DNA of 64,000 nt from Vibrio gelatinilyticus (GTDB lineage Bacteria > Pseudomonadota > Gammaproteobacteria > Enterobacterales > Vibrionaceae), in contig NZ_JAJNNZ010000007.1 of assembly GCF_022836845.1 (NCBI RefSeq), positions 62,001 to 126,000 of the forward strand, given 5' to 3'. Each line of letters opens with the position of its first letter. Within the stretch, counting starts at the first letter, position 1. Position numbers and translations under genes: made by a program. Below the pieces are notes generated by a model, which was not told the origin of the DNA, made no database searches, and saw nothing but the letters and a program-made list of their open reading frames with translations. Positions 58,407-64,000 of this stretch are shown piece after piece.

Positions 58407-59693
58407 ATGAAAAGCACGCGTCTGTTTAAAAAAACGCTCTTAGCAGTAACCGTTTCATCTCTCTCTCTTGCTTCGTACCAAGTTTCGGCAGCCGGATTCC
58501 AGCTCAACGCTCAATCTGCTACAGGCTTAGGCCGCGCATTTGCCGGTGACGCTGTAATCGCAGATAACGCTTCTGTAATGGCGCGTAACGCTGCAGCGAT
58601 GTCTTTGTTCGACACGCACCAGTTCTCTGGTGGTTTGAATGTCATTAGCTCTGAAATCAACGTTAAGGACATCGGTGGTGCAGGCGCTCCTCCAAATGGA
58701 CTTCAAGAGCCGAACGCCACCAACAAAGCCGATTCTCCAGTTCCAAATATCTATTATGTTCACCGCTTGAATGATCAATGGGCTCTAGGCGCTGGTATCT
58801 ACTCAAACTTTGGTACAAACAATGAGTTCGATAGCTCGTTTGGTGATACTAACCTTGCCAAAGTATTTGGCGGCACGACTAAAATCGAAAGTATCAATTA
58901 CGCACTGGCTGCTTCTTATCGCTTAAATGAGCAATGGAGCTTTGGTGCTGGCCTAGATATTATTTCTGGTGCAGGTGAGTTAAAACGCGAGACCTCACCA
59001 GGCACTCCTGGTTTTGGCCAGACTACCGCTCTGAATGTTGACGCTAGTGGTATTGGTCTAGGTTTTAATCTTGGTACAGTTTTTGAGTTAAACCAAAACA
59101 ACCGTTTTGGTCTGGCATATCACTATAGCCCAGAGATTGAAGCTGACGGTACAGTATTTGCTGATGCTGGGATTGCGTTAGGGGATCCAAACTTCTCAGG
59201 CGTAAACGCGGTTGCTGGTGATAAATTAAAACTAGCACTACCGAGCATGCTAGAGTTTTCCGGTTACCATATGATTCAAGATACCAAGTTCGCTGTTCAC
59301 TACAGCCTACAGTGGATCGGTTGGAGTGTCTTCGATCAGTTGGAAACTACCGGTGGAACAGTACTTAAAGATTATGAATGGAAAGATGGCTACCATGCTG
59401 CTATCGGCGGTACATACTACCTAAACGACGCTTGGACACTGCGTGCGGGCTACATGTACGATACAGCGGCGCAAGACCAGCTAACCTCGATTTCTGTACC
59501 AGACTCTGATCGACAATGGTTCTCGGCAGGTGTTGGTTACAGCTTCGAGAAGCATCACACAGTAGACTTTGGTTTTACTTACCTAATGGGTAAAGACGTT
59601 GCAGTAACTGAGACTTCTGGTCCTTTGACACTAACAGCGACTACAAAAGCGAACGCTATCCTGGCAGGTATTCAATACAGCTACAGCTTCTAA
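58407..59693 (+). CDS. fadL: Long-chain fatty acid outer-membrane transporter FadL
   Basis: FadL is a 14-strand outer-membrane barrel that takes up long-chain fatty acids. The 428-residue protein has a signal peptide of 28 residues ending VSA, then the N-terminal plug AGFQLNAQSATGLGRAFAGD, the family hallmark, with NASVMARNAAAMSLF next. The C-terminus ends in YSYSF, a proper terminal aromatic for barrel insertion. AAGGA precedes the start. A FadR-like site lies upstream, and fadIJ lies 2 kb away, so uptake and oxidation are probably co-regulated. Vibrios often have more than one FadL. Confidence 0.94.
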   Translation: MKSTRLFKKTLLAVTVSSLSLASYQVSAAGFQLNAQSATGLGRAFAGDAVIADNASVMARNAAAMSLFDTHQFSGGLNVISSEINVKDIGGAGAPPNGLQEPNATNKADSPVPNIYYVHRLNDQWALGAGIYSNFGTNNEFDSSFGDTNLAKVFGGTTKIESINYALAASYRLNEQWSFGAGLDIISGAGELKRETSPGTPGFGQTTALNVDASGIGLGFNLGTVFELNQNNRFGLAYHYSPEIEADGTVFADAGIALGDPNFSGVNAVAGDKLKLALPSMLEFSGYHMIQDTKFAVHYSLQWIGWSVFDQLETTGGTVLKDYEWKDGYHAAIGGTYYLNDAWTLRAGYMYDTAAQDQLTSISVPDSDRQWFSAGVGYSFEKHHTVDFGFTYLMGKDVAVTETSGPLTLTATTKANAILAGIQYSYSF

Positions 59694-59723
59694 GCTAACC
59701 TAGCAAATATTTGCTTAATTGAT

Positions 59724-59748
59724 AAAGGGCTGAATTTCAGCCCTTTTT
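59724..59748. terminator. fadL terminator
   Basis: AAAGGGCTG (59724-59732) and CAGCCCTTT (59738-59746) with an AATTT loop and further T. Confidence 0.8.
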
Positions 59749-59789
59749 GCTTTTTCCAAACCACCAAATTTCGCAATGTTGCAACTTTA

Positions 59790-60626
59790 CTAATCAAACC
59801 CTTCTTCGAGATATTCGTCTAAATAAGCCTCTTCATCGGCATCGATTTCTTCACTTGCTACTTCTGCATTGTAGTCTTGCCTTTGAAGATAAACCTCACG
59901 GGTTAACGCATAGGGATCAGGTGAGTTCTCTAAGGTCACTTCCTGAGGTACCACTAACGCGCGTTTCTCCATACCTTCTAGCGCCCATTTGCCAAAGCTT
60001 GCCCAAAAACTAAGGTAAGAGATAGGTGGATACAAGCCATCTACAAAATCCGCCCCCTCTCGAACGACTATCGGCCCATAAGCAGGAAGCATGATGTACG
60101 CGCCTTTTCCTGTACCGTAATGGCCAAGGGCATCACCAAACTCTTTTTTACTGCGCTTTTCGATACCGGCATAGGTGGCGATATCAATGAAGCCAAGTAG
60201 GCCAAGAGTACTATTAAGCCAAAATCTGTTGAAATGATCCAACGCGACGCCGCCATTGCCCATGACCGCGTTGTTCACCATACTGAACGGCTCGTCTAGG
60301 TTGGCTAAAAAGTTGCGTACCCCTAGTCGCAAGGGATCCGGAGTGTAATTCACATAGGCCAAAGACACAGGACGAACTAAGTAAGGGTCGAGATAATCGT
60401 AATTGAGTGTCCACATAGCTCGGTTAAAGCTTTCGAATGGATCGTTAGGGTGTGATTCTGCTTGAGGCGTGTTTGCCTGTGCCACTTCGCTCGAACTGGC
60501 TGAGTTGCGTGAGGGTTCTTCACCACTAGGGTTATCGGCGGGCGCCGATGAACAACCTGTCACAAATACGAAGGATATAAGAAGGGTAAAAATCGAGCGA
60601 TTTCTACCGTACAATGCTAAATGCAT
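59790..60626 (-). CDS. mlaA: Outer-membrane phospholipid transport lipoprotein MlaA
   Basis: MlaA (VacJ) removes misplaced phospholipids from the outer leaflet of the outer membrane and hands them to the Mla system. The lipobox VTGC places the acylated cysteine at residue 25. A Ser/Pro/Glu-rich linker follows, then the MlaA domain from about DPFESFNRAMWTLNYDYLD, with YTPDPLRLGVRNFLANLDEP and GKGAYIMLPAYGP. The tail is strongly acidic (DADEEAYLDEYLEEGFD). I place the start at ATG 60626; ATG 60638 four codons earlier is equally possible. The other mla genes are not here. It is convergent with fadL, near it in E. coli too. Confidence 0.93.
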   Translation of the reverse strand: MHLALYGRNRSIFTLLISFVFVTGCSSAPADNPSGEEPSRNSASSSEVAQANTPQAESHPNDPFESFNRAMWTLNYDYLDPYLVRPVSLAYVNYTPDPLRLGVRNFLANLDEPFSMVNNAVMGNGGVALDHFNRFWLNSTLGLLGFIDIATYAGIEKRSKKEFGDALGHYGTGKGAYIMLPAYGPIVVREGADFVDGLYPPISYLSFWASFGKWALEGMEKRALVVPQEVTLENSPDPYALTREVYLQRQDYNAEVASEEIDADEEAYLDEYLEEGFD

Positions 60627-60697
60627 AACCTCATCCATAAGTTACACAATCAGGCCGAGTTACTAGTTTTATCCCTTAATTCATACGCCAATTAAGG

Positions 60698-60795
60698 GTA
60701 AGCCTTTGATTGTTATGATCACCACTAAGGGTAAGTATACAACCAAGCCTGTATACTCGCTAGCATTCGCTTGGTTGTTAACAATAAAGGCTTAC
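60698..60795. repeat. 98-base imperfect palindromic element between mlaA and ccmI
   Basis: The outer arms 60698-60714 and 60780-60795 pair over 16 bases with one bulged G. Inside, ACAACCAAGC (60739-60748) pairs with GCTTGGTTGT (60769-60778). A separate dyad, CCCTTAATT/AATTAAGGG (60673-60681/60690-60698), abuts it. The element has no T run and no reading frame. It looks like a cruciform or MITE-like repeat, or a structured 3' UTR of ccmI; it is not an attC site. Confidence 0.5.
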
Positions 60796-60807
60796 TATTG
60801 AGAAACC

Positions 60808-62022
60808 TTAGTATTGACTATTAATGCTTAACTCAACAGGTTCACCAAGCTCGACCGCCTGGCTCTCACCATACCAATCTCCGCTTTTGGTCGATACGTT
60901 TCCGTCGCTATCGATGCGGGCACGTACGATTAATTCTGACAGATCAGATAGTTTTTGTCCTTGCATCATACTGTTATTGTCATCTAATACCACAGTACGC
61001 GGAAAGCTACCCAGTGGGTATCGAGCTGCAGCGACTGGCATCGGCGAGCCGTCGGCTCGGTGCACTGAAACAATCAATGCTGAATTTTCAGGAGCTTGAA
61101 CTTGATCAGCAAGACTGATAGTGACGCGTACAGATTTGCTTTGATCCATCGCTTCACCCATACGACTTTGAGCACTTTGAATACTGCGGCCCAACATCTC
61201 ATAGCGACTATCTTCTGGACCAATCATTTCACGCATAATGGACCAATAGCGCACCGCTGCTGGGAAGTCTTGACGCTCGAATGCATCAAACGCCAGCAAC
61301 GAGAACACTCTAAGATCGACATAATCGTCTTGAAGTAATCCCGTGAGTATACGACGAGCGTTATTCTGGTCCATTTCATCTTGCGACATCATCAGCGACT
61401 GAGCGTAACCTAATCTCACATCAGCGCTGTCAGACTCAAGCCTATAAGCATTTTCCATCGCATCAATAGCTGTAGATACATCTCTGTTTGCCAAAGCAAT
61501 GCGGCCAAGTAGCAGCCAGCCTGTTGAGTCGTCTGGTTGGTAATGCAAGCGAGTACGTAGCGCCAAAGTTAAATCACGCATTTCGTCGTCACTAAGTGGC
61601 TCGGCTTGCCCTGACATCAATTTCTTTGAAAGCTCAGGTAAGTTTTCTGATACCTCTTGCCAGTGAGAGACCTTATCCGCAGCACCAAATTTTGCGTACA
61701 GGCTATAAGACATGACCACAATCAACGCCACTGAAGGAATTAACACCGCCATCGGCGAAATGCTGTCTTTCTTGGTGTGAGTGTCCTCTGGAATATCATC
61801 AAGCAGCGATTGTTTTAGATCGGCAATCAGTTCTTGCTGACTGTCGACCAAGCCTTCGTCTGCTTCAACTTGAAGCTCAGAAAGGCGGTCTTTATAAAAC
61901 GCTTTATTGAGCTCATCACGCAGCTGTTCATCATTAATGGTTTTTTTACGCTTGAGTGGCAGAGCGATTAAAAAACACGCCACTACTGTGAGTACAACAG
62001 TCGAAACCCAAAATAATGTCAT
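60808..62022 (-). CDS. ccmI: Cytochrome c maturation protein CcmI
   Basis: CcmI helps deliver apocytochrome c to the haem ligation complex. The 404-residue protein has two membrane helices (about 1-22 and 94-112) with a cytoplasmic loop, then periplasmic TPR repeats (about 150-270, with STGWLLLGRIALANRDVSTA) and a C-terminal domain of the CcmH-interaction type. In E. coli this part is fused to CcmH; here it is a separate gene, as is usual in Vibrio. Its ATG overlaps the ccmH stop by four bases. Confidence 0.9.
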   Translation of the reverse strand: MTLFWVSTVVLTVVACFLIALPLKRKKTINDEQLRDELNKAFYKDRLSELQVEADEGLVDSQQELIADLKQSLLDDIPEDTHTKKDSISPMAVLIPSVALIVVMSYSLYAKFGAADKVSHWQEVSENLPELSKKLMSGQAEPLSDDEMRDLTLALRTRLHYQPDDSTGWLLLGRIALANRDVSTAIDAMENAYRLESDSADVRLGYAQSLMMSQDEMDQNNARRILTGLLQDDYVDLRVFSLLAFDAFERQDFPAAVRYWSIMREMIGPEDSRYEMLGRSIQSAQSRMGEAMDQSKSVRVTISLADQVQAPENSALIVSVHRADGSPMPVAAARYPLGSFPRTVVLDDNNSMMQGQKLSDLSELIVRARIDSDGNVSTKSGDWYGESQAVELGEPVELSINSQY

Positions 62023-62510
62023 GACTCTTTATCTCCAGTCTTTGTATCATCAAGTAACGCTTTTAGCTTCGCTTCTTTTTCGTCATTCCAATCCGACGAA
62101 TCAGCGTCCCCCTTCGGGCTTGTTTTACTGCGGCGACTGCGGGCAAAGATGATCCCAAAACCAACTAAGATGACACTGATTGGGCCTAGCCACAGTACTG
62201 ATGTCGCAACAGTCAGAGGTGGGTTATAGGTAACAAAGTTGCCGTAGCGAGCAATCATATAATCTACAATCTCCTGCTTAGACTTGCCCTCTTTTGTCAT
62301 CTCATAGACTTTTTGTCTTAAGTCTTGAGCAAGCTCTGCGTTGGAGTCACCAATCGTATTGTTTTGGCACTTAGGACAACGCAAAGTATTGCTTAAATCT
62401 TTAAACTGCTGCTCCTGCTCTAGGTTTTCAAATTCATGCACCTCAATGGCGGCATTTGCTGTAAACCCAATAGCTAGCGAGACGAGCAGGGCTGATATCC
62501 ATTTCATCAT
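62019..62510 (-). CDS. ccmH: Cytochrome c maturation thiol oxidoreductase CcmH
   Basis: CcmH reduces or holds the apocytochrome c haem-binding cysteines. The 163-residue protein has a signal sequence (residues 1-20), the active-site C45-P-K-C48 in LRCPKCQNNTIGDSNAELA, and a membrane anchor near 103-123. The short form lacks the TPR domain, supplied by CcmI. Four-base overlaps with ccmG upstream and ccmI downstream show tight coupling. Confidence 0.93.
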   Translation of the reverse strand: MMKWISALLVSLAIGFTANAAIEVHEFENLEQEQQFKDLSNTLRCPKCQNNTIGDSNAELAQDLRQKVYEMTKEGKSKQEIVDYMIARYGNFVTYNPPLTVATSVLWLGPISVILVGFGIIFARSRRSKTSPKGDADSSDWNDEKEAKLKALLDDTKTGDKES

Positions 62511-63061
62511 AACTTGGCATCCCCTAGCATTTTTTGATATTTAGGCTGTAGTGTATCGGCCCAGTTTCTTGCATTAACATCACCCACATGGCGATATTGA
62601 ACAACACCATTAGCATCAATAAGAAAGGTCTCTGGGGCGCCATAAACACCGAGATCCAAACCTAACATCCCATTACCATCAAACAAATTGATCAAATAAG
62701 GGTCGCCAAGCTCGTTGAGCCATTGAACCGCCTTTTTGCGATCATCTTTATAGTTCAACCCAATGATCTTGACACCATTGCTTGCCAGTTCATTCAAATA
62801 TTGATGCTCGGCATAGCAAGTTGGACACCAAGTTGCCCAAACATTAAGAAGCAACGGCTCCCCCTTAAAAATATCCTGATCGTACAACTTGCCTTCTTCA
62901 ATCAGGTCTTCAAGGCGAAACTCAGGTACTTGCTTACCAATCAATACTGATTCGAGCTTGGTCGGATCATCACCAGCAGAGTTCTTCCCCAGCTGGACGG
63001 CAAACACCGCGACAAGAACCAGAAACGCTACCAGAGGAACAAATAAAATCTTCTTATTCAT
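62507..63061 (-). CDS. ccmG: Thiol:disulfide interchange protein CcmG (DsbE)
   Basis: A membrane-anchored thioredoxin-like protein of 184 residues that keeps the CXXCH cysteines of apocytochrome c reduced. The anchor is residues 5-24; the active site is C79-P-T-C82 in VWATWCPTCYAEH. The family stretch YGAPETFLIDANGVVQYRHVG follows. Four-base overlaps with ccmF and ccmH. Confidence 0.94.
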   Translation of the reverse strand: MNKKILFVPLVAFLVLVAVFAVQLGKNSAGDDPTKLESVLIGKQVPEFRLEDLIEEGKLYDQDIFKGEPLLLNVWATWCPTCYAEHQYLNELASNGVKIIGLNYKDDRKKAVQWLNELGDPYLINLFDGNGMLGLDLGVYGAPETFLIDANGVVQYRHVGDVNARNWADTLQPKYQKMLGDAKL

Positions 63062-64000
63062 GAGTTTGACTCCTCTTTGTTAGCTGAGCTTCTGAAACGG
63101 TAACGCTTGTCACTAATCGAAATAATACCGCCGATAGACATCAACAGCGCCCCCAGCCAAATCCAACGAACAAACGGCTTGTAGTAAATACGTATGGCCC
63201 ATGCATCACCATCATCAAGACGCTCGCCCATAGCGATATACAAGTCACGTGTAATACCACGATCAATTGCTGCCTCTGTCATCATTGATTTCGCGGTGCG
63301 GTAGAATCGCTTCTCTGCGTGTAGCGTATTGATGTACTTACCGTCCTTCGTGATTTCGAAGTCTGCGATATAACCGTCGTAGTTTGGTCCATCACGATCT
63401 CGTAAACCAGAGAAGTAAAAATCGTAGTCTTCTATCTGGTAATGTTCACCCGGTGCCAACCTAACATCACGCTCAATGCTGTAGTTCTGCACCATCGCAA
63501 TACCTATAACTGTAACAGCCAATCCGATATGAGCTGTCATCATCGCCCAATGACTGCGCTGAAGCTTGGTAATGCCCGTAAAAAACGAATGTCTGTGAGT
63601 CGCACGTTCGTACAGCTCGAAACAGTGCATCGTGATGATCCAAATAGCCATCACCCAGCCGAGGAATGCAAGGCCAGTAAAGAATTCCGACAACAGGCTT
63701 ACAAATACGCCTGCTAATACAAGTGAAACCACACCTGATACGATCATCGGTTTAACAAGCGTTGAAAGCTTGTCGCGTTTCCAACGAATCAAGGGGCCTA
63801 TACCAATCAAGAAGGAAAATGGCACCATCAACCAGGTAAACAACATATTAAAGAATGGTGCTCCGATCGATACTGAGCCTAAGCCGATTTGCTTATGGAC
63901 CAATGGCAATAATGTGCCGACGAGAACCACAGCAAGAGCCGCCATCAATAGGATGTTGTTAGTGAGCAAAGCATTTTCACGAGAGATGAGATCAAACTTA
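63058..64000 (-). CDS. ccmF: Haem lyase subunit CcmF, C-terminal part
   Basis: CcmF attaches haem to apocytochrome c in the inner membrane. The window holds about 314 C-terminal codons; the 5' half lies beyond the right edge, and the methionine at 63969 is internal. Several membrane helices are seen, with a large periplasmic loop holding RDVRLAPGEHYQIEDYDFYF and LHAEKRFYRTAKSMMTEAAI, typical of CcmF. The stop overlaps the ccmG start by four bases, continuing the ccmFGHI unit. Confidence 0.93.
   Translation of the reverse strand, partial: KFDLISRENALLTNNILLMAALAVVLVGTLLPLVHKQIGLGSVSIGAPFFNMLFTWLMVPFSFLIGIGPLIRWKRDKLSTLVKPMIVSGVVSLVLAGVFVSLLSEFFTGLAFLGWVMAIWIITMHCFELYERATHRHSFFTGITKLQRSHWAMMTAHIGLAVTVIGIAMVQNYSIERDVRLAPGEHYQIEDYDFYFSGLRDRDGPNYDGYIADFEITKDGKYINTLHAEKRFYRTAKSMMTEAAIDRGITRDLYIAMGERLDDGDAWAIRIYYKPFVRWIWLGALLMSIGGIISISDKRYRFRSSANKEESNS

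Noticed and set aside
60698..60795. Integron attC site
   Set aside because: Symmetry and length are suggestive, but the terminal GTTRRRY and RYYYAAC boxes are missing and there is no cassette next to it.

Overview
The window is a stretch of Vibrio-type gammaproteobacterial chromosome. The evidence is FadR with the extra ~40-residue segment known from Vibrio, an NhaB/DsbB/FadR block, and gene orders shared with Escherichia coli: sppA-ansA, mrp|metG, udk-asmA, fadR|nhaB-dsbB, yfbV|ackA-pta, oppABCDF, yfcL-epmC, aroC-prmB-smrB, sixA, fadIJ-fadL-mlaA and ccmFGHI. No rRNA, tRNA, CRISPR array, prophage or intact insertion sequence was seen. Almost all of it is core genome. Both ends cut genes: fadH lacks its 3' end and ccmF lacks its 5' end.

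Layout. 1-9.2 kb: fadH, sppA, ansA, a low-molecular-weight phosphatase, btuR, a nucleoside transporter with an unusual leader, and asmA. 9.3-14.5 kb: udk, mrp and metG, then an unrecognised membrane-anchored protein. 14.5-20 kb: fadR, nhaB, dsbB, a YecA-like protein and dusC. 20-24.3 kb: an ABC importer of unknown substrate and a PQQ-type sugar dehydrogenase. 24.3-31 kb: yfbV, ackA-pta, an MgtC/DUF4010 membrane protein and a glutathionyl-hydroquinone reductase. 31-36.8 kb: the oligopeptide permease operon. 37.3-41.6 kb: a probable small RNA and a LuxR regulator/acyl-CoA ligase/MFS module, the most accessory-looking part. 41.6-49.7 kb: small core genes, an unusual EF-G paralogue, aroC, prmB, smrB and sixA. 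50-60.6 kb: an insulinase-family protease, fadIJ, an ECF sigma/anti-sigma pair, fadL and mlaA. 60.7-64 kb: a large dyad element and the cytochrome c maturation genes.

How it fits together. Fatty-acid use dominates: the regulator (fadR), outer-membrane uptake (fadL), beta-oxidation (fadIJ, fadH) and acetyl-CoA overflow (pta-ackA) are all here. I find FadR-operator-like sequences before fadH, fadI and fadL.

The most interesting signals are non-coding. One is a minus-strand small RNA candidate between fadI and the ECF sigma gene, with a near-perfect FNR box at about -40 and a strong terminator. The other is a structured minus-strand RNA downstream of the LuxR gene that carries an anti-Shine-Dalgarno 12-mer twice. 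Both are read from sequence only and need RNA evidence.
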